From Symmachiella dynata (GTDB lineage Bacteria > Planctomycetota > Planctomycetia > Planctomycetales > Planctomycetaceae), in NCBI RefSeq assembly GCF_007747995.1, contig NZ_CP036276.1, forward strand, positions 3,153,001 through 3,217,000: a stretch of DNA of 64,000 nucleotides, in the 5' to 3' direction. Shown here in pieces: positions 1 to 8,847 of this stretch (position 1 is its first letter; every line of letters begins with the position of its first letter). The notes under the pieces were generated by a model. The model saw nothing but the letters and a program-made list of their open reading frames with translations. It had not been told where the DNA came from and made no database searches. Made by a program: the position numbers and the translations under genes.

Positions 1-1032
1 GCCGCCGATGCCGATCTTTTCTGGATGCCGGGCAATTTTGTCGGCGAAGACTCTTAGGTCTCGCATGGCCGGCTCCAGGTTGCGGAGCATTACGCTCATC
101 AATTGCGCTGTGTGATTCAGGTTATCATACAGTTCCGGATCGGCGACAAATTTCTTCAGCGAGCCATCTTCGGAATTCGCCATTTGGGCGAACTGGTTCA
201 ATTCGCTCATCAGCTTATCCAGCTTGACGACCGAACTGTCGAGGCTCATCACAATCTTGTGGCTACGCAGGGCCAGCGGTCTGGTGACGTGGGACAGGTT
301 TTCGAGATTTTCATCCGCTCTGCCGACTGCCATTTTAACGGCAGCGATGGCGTCACGCGTTTCTTCGACCATCGTGGGGAGCGCGGCGACGGCGCGTTCG
401 ATGTTTCGTTGATTTTCGGGATTCCCGACAATCTGATTGGCATTGTTGAGCGTGATGGTGAATTGGTGCAACGATTCAGCGGCGCGCTCCACGACCGTTT
501 CGATGTTGCCTCGATTGGTGTCGACAAGGTTATTGACGTTTTCGCCCACTTTTCTCCACTCGGCGCTGGTTGCTTCGAAGGACTCCATGGTTTTGCCCAT
601 AGTCTCCTCGAGCCGCTCAACGATTTTCATCACGTCGACGGCCGGTTCGCCGACCAGGACGTCGCCGGGTTTATAGTAATGCGGGCTTTTGCCGGGTGTG
701 AATTCGATGCTCGCGTCACCCAAGAGCGATTGCGTCAGCCGTGCTTGGCTGTCACGTCGCAGACGGTATTGTTCATTGACTTCGATGGTCACGGTCACGC
801 CGCCACGTTTTTCATCGAAAGTAACGGACCCGACCTGTCCGATGGTGATGCCGTTTTTGCGGACAGGGGTCAATTCCTGAACGCCGGGGGCGTCGTCAAA
901 ACGGACGGCCAGTGTGTAGGACTTTTGAAAGAGCCGCCGCATTTCGCCGAATGTAAACATCAACGCCGTTGCCACAACCAAGGCTGTGACGACGAACAAT
1001 CCGACGCGAAATTGTAATTGCCGCTCTGTCAT
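1..1032 (-). CDS. MCE/MlaD-family substrate-binding protein, partial (3' end outside window)
   Basis: This is the periplasmic lipid-binding component expected with the adjacent ABC permease and ATPase. Reverse-strand translation from the ATG at 1032 is open to the window edge (344 codons, no stop). It begins MTERQLQFRVGLFVV and has one N-terminal membrane segment (about residues 8-26, rich in V/A/L). A mammalian-cell-entry (MCE) domain follows at about 35-115, including the stretch GVQELTPVRKNGITIGQVG. The rest is a long helical, coiled-coil-like tail with many Asn/Glu/Leu, as in MlaD/PqiB-type proteins. It lies 90 nt downstream of the ATPase gene and is probably co-transcribed. MCE family membership is seen in the sequence. 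A role in phospholipid or hydrophobic-compound transport across the envelope is inferred from the family. The C-terminus is not visible. Confidence 0.9.
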   Translation of the reverse strand, partial: MTERQLQFRVGLFVVTALVVATALMFTFGEMRRLFQKSYTLAVRFDDAPGVQELTPVRKNGITIGQVGSVTFDEKRGGVTVTIEVNEQYRLRRDSQARLTQSLLGDASIEFTPGKSPHYYKPGDVLVGEPAVDVMKIVERLEETMGKTMESFEATSAEWRKVGENVNNLVDTNRGNIETVVERAAESLHQFTITLNNANQIVGNPENQRNIERAVAALPTMVEETRDAIAAVKMAVGRADENLENLSHVTRPLALRSHKIVMSLDSSVVKLDKLMSELNQFAQMANSEDGSLKKFVADPELYDNLNHTAQLMSVMLRNLEPAMRDLRVFADKIARHPEKIGIGG

Positions 1033-1122
1033 CTCTCAGTCATCCTACTGCTGTATTCAAAGCGATCTGACGGAACTGTGTGATCCGTTTGTATCGATTT
1101 CGATCGCAATAATCTTTGCTGG

Positions 1123-1923
1123 TCAGGCAACGGACAGTTCCCGCATCCGCTCTCCTGCTTCACCGTGAACGAACTGCGCCACCCGTGAATCGGACGAGGC
1201 AAACGCCTCCTCGGCGGTTCCTTCAAAAATGATTTGTGGCTCATCCGCTCCCAAACGCGGTAGCGGATAAAACATCACCACGCGGTCGGCTACCTTGCGG
1301 ACGGTGTTCATATCGTGTGTGACGACAATACTCGTGACTGGGCGGCGAACGCGGGTCTGCAAAATGAGGTTGTTGATCACGTCGCTCATGATCGGATCCA
1401 AACCGGTCGTCGGTTCGTCGTACATCATGATCTCAGGAACCAAGGCCAACGCCCGTGCGAGGCCAACACGTTTCTTCATCCCGCCGGAAAGATGGGCCGG
1501 TTTCTTTTCACAGACCGAAGTCGGGAGCCCAACTTCCAGGACCCGTTCTTCGACAATCGTGCGGATTTTTTCTTCGGGCAGCGCCGTGTTTTGCCGCAGT
1601 GGAAAGGCGATGTTTTCAAACACGCTCAAACTGTCAAACAGCGCCGCCCCTTGAAATAGGTAGCCAAAGCGTTGCCGTTCATAAGAGAGTTCACGCTCCG
1701 ATCGCTCACTGAGTGGACGATCCTCGAACAGCGCTTCGCCTGATGTGGGATCCAACAGACCGATCAACAGTTTCATCGTCACGCTTTTGCCGCAACCGCT
1801 TTCACCAATCACGACCAACGTTTCGCCGCGGCTGACTGTCAGATTGACATCGCGCAGCACTGGCTGGTCGCCGAATTGCTTCGATGCGCTGCGCAGTTCT
1901 AAAATAGGGCTTTCGCGTGTCAT
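1123..1923 (-). CDS. ABC transporter ATP-binding protein, MlaF type
   Basis: ATPase of a lipid-type ABC importer/exporter, 266 aa. It has a Walker A motif GESGCGKS (about residues 38-45), the signature LSGGM, a Walker B with the sequence [12 protein letters not shown], and the switch histidine in VVTHD. The residues between signature and Walker B ([15 protein letters not shown]) match the MlaF/Ttg2A subgroup. The ATG at 1923 lies 7 nt after the permease stop codon, so the two are translationally close. The order permease-ATPase-MCE supports an Mla/Ttg2-like complex at the inner membrane. Substrate is not determinable from sequence. Confidence 0.93.
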   Translation of the reverse strand: MTRESPILELRSASKQFGDQPVLRDVNLTVSRGETLVVIGESGCGKSVTMKLLIGLLDPTSGEALFEDRPLSERSERELSYERQRFGYLFQGAALFDSLSVFENIAFPLRQNTALPEEKIRTIVEERVLEVGLPTSVCEKKPAHLSGGMKKRVGLARALALVPEIMMYDEPTTGLDPIMSDVINNLILQTRVRRPVTSIVVTHDMNTVRKVADRVVMFYPLPRLGADEPQIIFEGTAEEAFASSDSRVAQFVHGEAGERMRELSVA

Positions 1924-1930
1924 GGGCTGC

Positions 1931-2815
1931 TTATGAAACGAATTGAGTCCACGAATTGATCAGATCGAAGTCCAGTACCACACCGCCGCCATAGGAGGGC
2001 CAAAGTGTGTAATAAAGGGCTTGCAAAAACGCACCGAGGGCGAAGTCCAAAACCAAAATCAAGACGAAGGAAAAGACAAACGCCTCCGTCGCCGCACGAC
2101 CGACCCCTTCGGCTCCCGCGGTACAATTGAAACCTCGATGACAGGCAACCACAGCGATCGCCGCCCCGAAAAATGTGCTCTTAAACATGCCGCAGAACAG
2201 ATCGTAGGGACCGACATAACTGATCGCATGATGCCAGTAATGGTGGCTGTTGATGTCCAACACATAGCTGCTTAAAAACCAGCCCCCTAAAATCCCGGTT
2301 GCATCAGCCACAATGGTCAGCAGCGGGATCAACGTAAAACAGGCTAAAAACCGCGGCACAACCAAGTAGTTCACCGGGTTGGCGCCCATGGCTGAGAGCG
2401 CGTCGATTTGTTCGGTGACGCGCATTGTGCCCAATTCAGCGGCAAGAGCGCTGCCCACACGTCCGGCGAGCATGGTGGCCGCCAAGACCGGGCCGAGTTC
2501 TTTGACCAAGGAAATATTGATAATCGCGCCGAGCTTGGTTTCCATGTGCATCAAGCGGAACTGATCGTAGGTCTGAATGGCCAGTACCATGCCGATGAAG
2601 ACGCCGGTCACAATCACCACCGGCAAACTCAGCACGCCGGTCTGATACAAACTCGGCAGGAGTACGCGTTTCCGTGGCAAGCGTGTCGTCATCCAATAGA
2701 GGATCTTCGTAAAGAAGATAGTCACATCTCCCACGTTTTCCAGGATCACCAACGTGATCTTCCCGACGACATGTATCGGTCCGATCCGAGGGAGCGGGTC
2801 TGCGACGGACGCCAT
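1931..2815 (-). CDS. ABC transporter permease, MlaE family
   Basis: Integral membrane permease of the Mla/Ttg2 family, 294 aa. Several hydrophobic helices are visible, together with the family-typical stretch around [20 protein letters not shown] and, after it, [10 protein letters not shown] and the final TTEAFVFSF-like region. The reading frame extends 50 codons further upstream (to 2965). The ATG at 2815 is preferred because it has AAGGA about 8 nt upstream and because the upstream extension is not hydrophobic or conserved-looking. First gene of a three-gene operon with the ATPase and the MCE protein. Acts in the inner membrane; lipid substrate inferred from family. Confidence 0.92.
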   Translation of the reverse strand: MASVADPLPRIGPIHVVGKITLVILENVGDVTIFFTKILYWMTTRLPRKRVLLPSLYQTGVLSLPVVIVTGVFIGMVLAIQTYDQFRLMHMETKLGAIINISLVKELGPVLAATMLAGRVGSALAAELGTMRVTEQIDALSAMGANPVNYLVVPRFLACFTLIPLLTIVADATGILGGWFLSSYVLDINSHHYWHHAISYVGPYDLFCGMFKSTFFGAAIAVVACHRGFNCTAGAEGVGRAATEAFVFSFVLILVLDFALGAFLQALYYTLWPSYGGGVVLDFDLINSWTQFVS

Positions 2816-3073
2816 GGGATGGGTTTCCTTGTGTCGGAGGTTATGGGCACATCCCGCCTGCCGTCGCACGTTGCGCGGAGCGGTTGTCTCTGTGGATTGG
2901 AATGAGATGAGGAAGTGTATCTGGGGCGGGAGGATAACCGCTTTCACCAGATGAGGCGAGGGCAATCTACAGACCGTAGACGCTTAGAATGCCCATTTGA
3001 GATGGGAGCGACTGGGAGCTTGCGCGCGATGGCAAAAAACATCTTCAGTGAAGACTATCTCCGCCGCGCAGCG

Positions 3074-4729
3074 TTATTTTGAGATGTCGTAACAAGCAGC
3101 TTCGCGTGCATTTCGGACGAATAACCGGCCGCGGACCAAGGTCGCATGATTCCAAGTCTTGCCTCCGATTGCTTGGAAGCGGGCCAGCGGTTGGCTCTTT
3201 TTTGGCTCGGCTTTGACGAGCAAGACTTCACCCGATTCCGTGATGATCAGCAGGAGATCATCGACGAGCAGGATTTGTCCGTATCCGTAGCGTCCCGCTT
3301 TCCAGACGCGTTTGCCTGTTTTGAGATCCAGACAGGTCAGCACCCCTTCATCCAAACCGTAGACGTAGTCGTCTTTGACCACGAAATCGTTGAACTTGGC
3401 TTTGAGGCGAATCGATTTCCAAACCTGCTCTGCTGACCACTGGTCGCCTTCGTGTTTGACCTCCAGCAGCGCCGCTCCCAATCCATAGCCGGTCGAAATC
3501 AAAATGCGCGACTCATCCAATGGATAGGGCAGAACCGCGTTGACCTTCGGTCCGGTCGTCCAAGGGAAATTCCACAATTCCTCGCCGGTCGTAGGATCGT
3601 GTCCTGACAAACCATTGCCGTTAAAAATCAGAAGCTGCTGCTCTCCTAGAATGTTGGCCAATCGCGGCGAGCTGTAGGAAGCGGGCCCGTTTCCGGCCGA
3701 CCAGACGCGGTCCCCTGTGAGTCGGTGATAAGCGATCAGCCCCGCGTCATCGCCGCCGGCATTGACCACCACGACGTCGTCATAGACCAATGGCGAACCG
3801 GACATACCCCAGGACAAAACCTTTGCGCCGGCATCTTCCAAAATGTTGGTTGCCCAGATCGACTCACCGGTCCGTGCGTCGAGGCAATTCAAAATGCCGG
3901 TCGCACCTTGGGTATAGAGTCTGCCGTCAAAGTACGTGGGTGTGGCCCGCGGTCCGTCGCTGCCCAAGACTTCGGAGAAACGAACGGAGTCGGTGTGTGC
4001 CCAAATCTCATCCCCGGTTTCGGCGTTGTAGCAAACGACGGTTTCGTTTTCTTCGCGTTGCTCCTGCGTGAACGCTAATCCGTCGACGACAATGAACGAG
4101 GACCAACCCAGACCAACGGGATGCCGCCAGATTTCTCGCGGGGGTTGTTCGTCCCAATTCGTGCGAATGCCGGCATCGACGATGCGGCCTGTGCGGTCCG
4201 CACCACGAAAGATGGTGACGTCGCCTTCAGCCGGGACCACTTCTTCGATCGGGACACTCTTCTCGTCCTGGCCACTTTCGGAATGCGCTTCTCGATATTC
4301 GGCGGCAATCTCCTCGGCAGTGGGCGTCCAGCGAAATGCCAGTATGGGAAACACCGCGCCGGAGTATTCCTCGACACGAACGGAATATCGTGCGGCAATG
4401 CCCAATAAGATCATCACGCCCAATCCGACAAATCGCGTGCGCCAGCGTAGTCGGCTAGCGAACATCCACCACATGAGCAACAAAAACGAGACGGTTATCG
4501 TCGTCAGCCACATTGAGACCGACTGGTTAGGACGGTTTTCCGACATCGACCACCAGAGGATCGATTCGACGACCGTAGCAATTCCCAAAATCGCAACTGC
4601 CGGCCACCAACGAAAGCCTTTCGGGCGTCCCGGGACATCGACGTTTTCTGTTTGAGCGACTTCAGCAGAAGGTTCGTCGGTTACGGGCACACGACCGGAT
4701 TCCGCTCTGTTCTCATCAGCCTGGTCCAT
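3074..4729 (-). CDS. membrane-anchored PQQ-type beta-propeller protein (BamB-like repeats)
   Basis: 551 aa. The N-terminus has about 40 polar residues, then three hydrophobic helices (around WWPAVAILGIATVVESILWW, MWLTTITVSFLLLMWW and FVGLGVMILLGIA). The rest is a PQQ-like propeller with repeated blades of the form 'G.(I/V)..LDA.TG..(I/V)W', for example NCLDARTGESIWATN and TCLDLKTGKRVWKAG. The function is unknown: such proteins in planctomycetes are annotated as BamB-like or PQQ-dependent dehydrogenase-like, but no dehydrogenase catalytic residues were recognised. The ATG at 4729 has GGAG 5 nt upstream; a longer frame to 4777 has no comparable site. It stands alone, 88 nt before the sulfatase stop codon on the same strand. 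Confidence 0.88.
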   Translation of the reverse strand: MDQADENRAESGRVPVTDEPSAEVAQTENVDVPGRPKGFRWWPAVAILGIATVVESILWWSMSENRPNQSVSMWLTTITVSFLLLMWWMFASRLRWRTRFVGLGVMILLGIAARYSVRVEEYSGAVFPILAFRWTPTAEEIAAEYREAHSESGQDEKSVPIEEVVPAEGDVTIFRGADRTGRIVDAGIRTNWDEQPPREIWRHPVGLGWSSFIVVDGLAFTQEQREENETVVCYNAETGDEIWAHTDSVRFSEVLGSDGPRATPTYFDGRLYTQGATGILNCLDARTGESIWATNILEDAGAKVLSWGMSGSPLVYDDVVVVNAGGDDAGLIAYHRLTGDRVWSAGNGPASYSSPRLANILGEQQLLIFNGNGLSGHDPTTGEELWNFPWTTGPKVNAVLPYPLDESRILISTGYGLGAALLEVKHEGDQWSAEQVWKSIRLKAKFNDFVVKDDYVYGLDEGVLTCLDLKTGKRVWKAGRYGYGQILLVDDLLLIITESGEVLLVKAEPKKSQPLARFQAIGGKTWNHATLVRGRLFVRNAREAACYDISK

Positions 4730-4817
4730 GATGACTCCGTTTCCCCGTTCAAAGCGTTGAGTGGCCCTGCCCCGCATTCTAGCGCTGCAGCGGGAAATGA
4801 AAAGTCCCGCCTGCTGG

Positions 4818-6161
4818 TTATTGCAGGCGCTCCCCGGTTTCGCGATCGAACTTGGGCGAACGACGTGTTTTGGGAACAGTGTCGTTGGTCTGCTGTTTCC
4901 ACTGACTCAGCTTCGCGCGGAGTTGATCGCGGACTGCCGTAAATTGCGGGTCGTTGGCCAAATTCTGCAGCTCGTACGGGTCGTTTTGCAGGTCGTACAG
5001 TTCCTCAGCCGGGCGCGGCAGTGTGAAGCATTGTTGCTGGTCGGCGGTCAATTTTCCTTGCGCCCTGAGTTTCAACATCGCCTGATAGGTTTCACCCCGA
5101 ACGGCATCGGCAGGTGGTGTGCCGGGCAGGTCGGTGTAGGTGTTGTCGATGAATTTATATTGCGCTGTGCGGATCGCGCGGCTGTGGGCGTTGAAGTCGT
5201 GCCAATTGTGTTCGGCGAACACCGCATCTTGAACTTCCGCATTCGGATCGGACAAAACCGCTGAAAAACTTTTCCCTTGAAACGTTGGCCCCACATCCAG
5301 CCCGGCCAATTCCAAAAGGGTAGGAGAGAGGTCGATCGAGCTAATCAAGGAATCTGTCGAACCGCCGGCGGTGACCTGTTTCGGCCAACGCACGATCCAG
5401 GGTGTCTTGACGCCGCTGTCGTAGACCGTGGTTTTGCCGCGGGGAAATGGGCGTCCGTTGTCGCTGAGAAAGACAACCACCGTATTGTCGGCTGCTCCCT
5501 GTTTATCCAATTCAGCCAACACGTCGCCGATTACGCCGTCCATGCGGGCAATTTCGTCGTAGTACATCGCCAGGTCGCGACGGGTCTCCGGGACATCGGG
5601 CAAATAGGGGGGGACGACCGCGTCGCTCGGTTTGTGCGGCTCGTCGATGGTCCCTTCTTGATAGGGGCGGTGCGGATCGAAAAATGCCATCCAGAGGAAA
5701 AACGGTTGATCTAGCGGCCGCTGCTGAATCGCTTGCAACCAGACCTTCTCCCGTCCGTTGTGGATGCGGTCAAAGTTCTTTTTCTCCGACGGACCTATAT
5801 GCCATTTGCCAGCGGAGGCTGTGTAATACCCCGCTTCCTTTAAGCGGCGGGCGACAGTGATTTGATCGGCGGGCAACGGTTGATGCAATTCCGACGCTCC
5901 GGTGTTGTGCGGATAGCGACCGGTGAGGATGCTGCATCGGCTGGGGCTGCAGGAACTGCAGGTTAAAAACGCGCTGTCGAAGCGCAGTCCGTCGCGTGCC
6001 AAGCCATCGATGTTCGGCGTGCGGATGTGTGGATGCCCATAGGCGCCACAATCATCCCAAGCCATGTCGTCGGCAATGAAGACGATGAAATTGGGACGCT
6101 CCTCGGCGCAAGCCGCGCTGCCACACATCAACAACAGCATTCCACCGAGCATCAATCGCAT
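4818..6161 (-). CDS. secreted sulfatase (type I, formylglycine-dependent)
   Basis: 447 aa with an N-terminal signal peptide (MRLMLGG, hydrophobic core to about residue 18, then AEERPNFIVFIADD). The metal-binding DD is at residues 31-32. The catalytic motif is C-S-P-S-R followed by CSILTGR, with the Cys at about 71 that would be converted to formylglycine. Later SDNG and DLSPTLLELAG elements are also sulfatase-typical. The enzyme would hydrolyse sulfate esters, most likely on polysaccharides, outside the cytoplasm; the substrate cannot be told from sequence. The ATG at 6161 was chosen because GAGGAG lies upstream and the signal peptide starts there; the frame is open to 6215. Sulfatase families are strongly expanded in planctomycetes. 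Confidence 0.93.
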   Translation of the reverse strand: MRLMLGGMLLLMCGSAACAEERPNFIVFIADDMAWDDCGAYGHPHIRTPNIDGLARDGLRFDSAFLTCSSCSPSRCSILTGRYPHNTGASELHQPLPADQITVARRLKEAGYYTASAGKWHIGPSEKKNFDRIHNGREKVWLQAIQQRPLDQPFFLWMAFFDPHRPYQEGTIDEPHKPSDAVVPPYLPDVPETRRDLAMYYDEIARMDGVIGDVLAELDKQGAADNTVVVFLSDNGRPFPRGKTTVYDSGVKTPWIVRWPKQVTAGGSTDSLISSIDLSPTLLELAGLDVGPTFQGKSFSAVLSDPNAEVQDAVFAEHNWHDFNAHSRAIRTAQYKFIDNTYTDLPGTPPADAVRGETYQAMLKLRAQGKLTADQQQCFTLPRPAEELYDLQNDPYELQNLANDPQFTAVRDQLRAKLSQWKQQTNDTVPKTRRSPKFDRETGERLQ

Positions 6162-6218
6162 CGTCGTTCTCCTCTTCGTGTTCGAATCGATCATGGTTCG
6201 ATTATTGTGCTGCAAGCG

Positions 6219-7058
6219 TTACGTTTCTTCGTCCTGCAAGAGAAGTTGATTGTCGTATTCTTCTTCGAGTTGGCGGACGTTTTCGGCGAGTTCGCCATCT
6301 TGTTCGACAGCGGTCGAGACTTGCATCTCCCACTCGGTACTGGCGCCGCGCAGTTCATCGAGGTTGGGTGAAATTCCCAGGATGGTCGCCAGTCGCCGCG
6401 TCACCGCCAAAATGCTCGCGGGATTGGCACCGGTTAAGTAGCCGGGAATTTCGGCGACCAGCGATGTCATACGCAAGTCAGCGGTGTCGGCTTGTGATAA
6501 CAGATAACTCACAAACGAACCGGGACCGGAGTACGTTGTGCGATGCACGCCATATTTTTCCATCGCCGGCAGCATGTCGGCGTGCGAGCATGAGACATGC
6601 AGTCGCGGTTCGCGGGTATGTGGTACTCCGCCACCAAAGGAGCCGACAAACAGGATTTTTTTAATGCCCAATTCCGCACAGACGGCGAACAGGCAATCAC
6701 GAAATGTTCGCCAGCGCATATGCGGTTCTTTCCCGACGAATAGCACCAAGTTCGAGGTGACATCGACGGAGAACTGGTTCTCAGGCATTTGGATCTGCTT
6801 GATTAAACCATCTTCGTATTCAATATGCGGCCGGAATAGCGCAGCGATCTCCATCGGTCCGGGTACGTTTTGAATGTAAAACGGATCGGGATCAATTTCT
6901 GCCAACGGCGTAGCGTTGAGGACCGTCACCAACCGCCGCACGGTGCCGGTCGAAACGTCGCCGCCATCCATCCACCCCGAAAAAGCGAGCAACAGCGTTG
7001 CGTCTTCTAATTGGGCATGATGGTGGTAGCGGATTAAATCAAGGGGATTTTCATTCAT
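6219..7058 (-). CDS. PAC2 family protein (proteasome-assembly-chaperone-2-like)
   Basis: 279 aa, full-length PAC2-type domain: an early LLLAFSGWMDGGDVSTGTV segment, a central KKILFVGSFGGGVPHTREPRL, and a C-terminal helical region EEYDNQLLLQDEET. The family is related to archaeal/eukaryal proteasome assembly chaperones and is found in actinobacteria and planctomycetes, where its role is not settled. No signal peptide, so cytoplasmic. It is followed 57 nt later by the sulfatase on the same strand, which may be co-transcribed although the functions are not obviously linked. Confidence 0.88.
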   Translation of the reverse strand: MNENPLDLIRYHHHAQLEDATLLLAFSGWMDGGDVSTGTVRRLVTVLNATPLAEIDPDPFYIQNVPGPMEIAALFRPHIEYEDGLIKQIQMPENQFSVDVTSNLVLFVGKEPHMRWRTFRDCLFAVCAELGIKKILFVGSFGGGVPHTREPRLHVSCSHADMLPAMEKYGVHRTTYSGPGSFVSYLLSQADTADLRMTSLVAEIPGYLTGANPASILAVTRRLATILGISPNLDELRGASTEWEMQVSTAVEQDGELAENVRQLEEEYDNQLLLQDEET

Positions 7059-7639
7059 GTCACGATTTTAATGGAGACATGCCTTCTGGACAACACGCGC
7101 CGCGAATTCCGTCGATATTCCAACGTGATTCAGGGGGGCTGTCGAGTCGTATCCAAAATCGCGACACCGGACACTTGGCGTTCCGCACGGAAATTGCGAG
7201 AATGTTCGGCGCGTTTCGGGCCGGGAATGCTTACGGGGCAAAGTTAGCGCGCACGCCCAGACCCTGCAGGTCGCCGTGGGGCGAATCGTGGTCACGCGGG
7301 GGCCGTATTTCGTGACGTCCCGAGAGTAAACGCGCAGCGACCGCGCATTTTTTTACAGAGGGGAAAGTGCGACAGTGCCAGAAGCGCACTACCAGTTTGT
7401 GCGCTTCTGGCAAGGCGAGTGCAATGGGATACGGAATTGCACACGCAGCAGTCGCAAAAGTTGTCATTAAGCCATAGTTAAAGTGCCGACAGTGTCACCA
7501 ATGCAATATTGGTAAGCTCAAACTGAGCATTGCTAAAACGTTGGCCCGCTGAGGTGGGGGAGCCGGCAAATAAAAAGTGGCAGTAACGACAGGTGGGGTC
7601 ACACATTCAAAGTATTGCGTCGAGTTTCCTCGGGCGGAC
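7059..7639. other. noncoding gap between PAC2 gene and the 76-residue-repeat protein
   Basis: About 580 nt with no convincing gene. It holds a perfect 13-bp inverted repeat (7377-7411) and two smaller hairpins: ACCAAT/ATTGGT near 7497-7513 and GCTCA/TGAGC near 7516-7528. Short frames here have no ribosome binding site or recognisable domain. The promoter of the PAC2 gene must lie in its left part; no clear -35/-10 pair was found. Confidence 0.6.
7377..7411. repeat. perfect 13-bp inverted repeat with 9-nt loop
   Basis: Left arm GCCAGAAGCGCAC (7377-7389), loop TACCAGTTT, right arm GTGCGCTTCTGGC (7399-7411). There is no T-run on either strand, so it is a poor intrinsic terminator. It could be a terminator of the minus-strand repeat-protein gene acting without a U-tract, a protein-binding operator, or a REP-like element. 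Confidence 0.7.
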
Positions 7640-8494
7640 TTAAGCGGCAACCGTTGGACGTAAGCCGGACGGCTTTTGTTCTTGGGCTTGGAGGTATTCC
7701 TGGACCGCATTCGCCGGAGAATCGCCGTAATAGTTGGCCAACAGTCCTCCTCCGCCATTCACATAGAAGTCTTGTTTGGAAACGGATTTCCAAGCTTGTT
7801 GCGATGTCAGTTGCAGTTTTTCTCCCAGCCAGTTCATGAAGGCAAAGCGATTGTCGGCGCGTCTCCAAAAGTTTTTGGGGACACTGAGAAACAACCATTC
7901 CTTCCAAGGGTACGCCGATTCGAACTCACGCACAGCGGCTATGGGGGAATCGTGATGCACGTTCGACAAAAAACCGCCGCCGTGATGCGAATGGAAATCG
8001 CATTTGCTCACTCGATACCAATCTTCAGTTTGGCGGATGTCCAACTCCCGCGCTAGCCACCGCATATAGCGACGGCGATTCCCAGGGCTTTTCCAAAATC
8101 CCTGTGGTGCGCTTTTGAACAACCATTCTTTCCAATGGACGTGCGGCAAAAATTCTTGCAACGCGGCCAATGGCGAGGCGTTGTATTTCAAGGCCAAAAG
8201 GCCTGCGCCGTGGTTTTCATCGAAATTGCGTTTGGTCAATGCATACCAATCGTGCGGGACGTGAAAGCCGAGTTTGCGTCCTAACCATTGCATATAAGAT
8301 TTTCGATTTTCGGCGACGTCCCAAAAGCCAGCCGGTACGCGCCCTCGATGCCAGACCTGTTCTGTGTCTGAATTTCGTACATACGAATTTCGATCACGTG
8401 AAATTGCTGGTGGTGTGCTCGTCACGGGAGGGTTTGCAAAACCATGCGGGACAGTCGATCTGTAGTTACTGGAAATCATGCTCATCGTGCTCAT
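7640..8494 (-). CDS. unknown protein with three tandem 76-residue W-rich repeats
   Basis: 284 aa, function not recognised. After a Ser/Pro-rich N-terminus (about 45 residues, no signal peptide or membrane helix), it has three repeats with an exact 76-residue period; the GFW/NFW tripeptide ends at residues 58, 134 and 210. Each unit reads roughly 'WkeWlF.svP.gFW....NR..yM.WLg.kL......W..vsk.dF....GgGlL...y..SP..Al.Ef'. Conserved Trp, aromatic and Gly-Gly positions suggest a small repeated fold rather than low-complexity sequence. ATG at 8494 has AAGGA about 8 nt upstream. Gene is isolated by about 580 nt and 350 nt noncoding flanks. Possibly a binding or structural repeat protein; this is inference only. 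Confidence 0.8.
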   Translation of the reverse strand: MSTMSMISSNYRSTVPHGFANPPVTSTPPAISRDRNSYVRNSDTEQVWHRGRVPAGFWDVAENRKSYMQWLGRKLGFHVPHDWYALTKRNFDENHGAGLLALKYNASPLAALQEFLPHVHWKEWLFKSAPQGFWKSPGNRRRYMRWLARELDIRQTEDWYRVSKCDFHSHHGGGFLSNVHHDSPIAAVREFESAYPWKEWLFLSVPKNFWRRADNRFAFMNWLGEKLQLTSQQAWKSVSKQDFYVNGGGGLLANYYGDSPANAVQEYLQAQEQKPSGLRPTVAA

Positions 8495-8847
8495 GTGTGC
8501 GCGTTCCTTTCACGCTGTGCTTGCAGATTGCAAAGATCTTCCGTGACCAAAATTCGCTGCCAGTCTATGCCGGTTCGTACTCACGATCGTCAGCAGCGGG
8601 TCGTCAACGGTTCTGAGATCACATAGAGCATATGGTGTGCCAACCAATTATGTCGCTTTGGGGAGAATTCGTAACTAGCTATCTTGAAAGCTGTTACGGC
8701 GCGACATTTTGGGGGTCCCAGATTTTATTTCTTACGGGACGGCCAGAAATGTTAGCAGGACTTCCTCAATTCTAGGCGTTTGTACCTAGAATGATTCGCA
8801 CTCAGCACGCGCGATTCACAGAGCGGTGCGCCGATTGGACAGCCGCG
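8495..8847. other. noncoding gap with an 8-bp hairpin
   Basis: About 350 nt upstream of the 76-residue-repeat gene (minus strand) and downstream of the lipoprotein gene. A perfect hairpin ATTCTAGG/CCTAGAAT with an 8-nt loop lies at 8769-8792, about 80 nt before the lipoprotein stop region as read on the minus strand's downstream side. No T-run follows. No gene seen. Confidence 0.5.

Noticed and set aside
103-1017. 304-codon plus-strand frame
   Set aside because: It is antisense to the MCE gene, which has clear family features in the opposite strand; no domain or ribosome binding site was found on the plus strand.
2816-2965. 50-codon N-terminal extension of the MlaE permease
   Set aside because: No ribosome binding site and not similar to the family start; ATG at 2815 is better.
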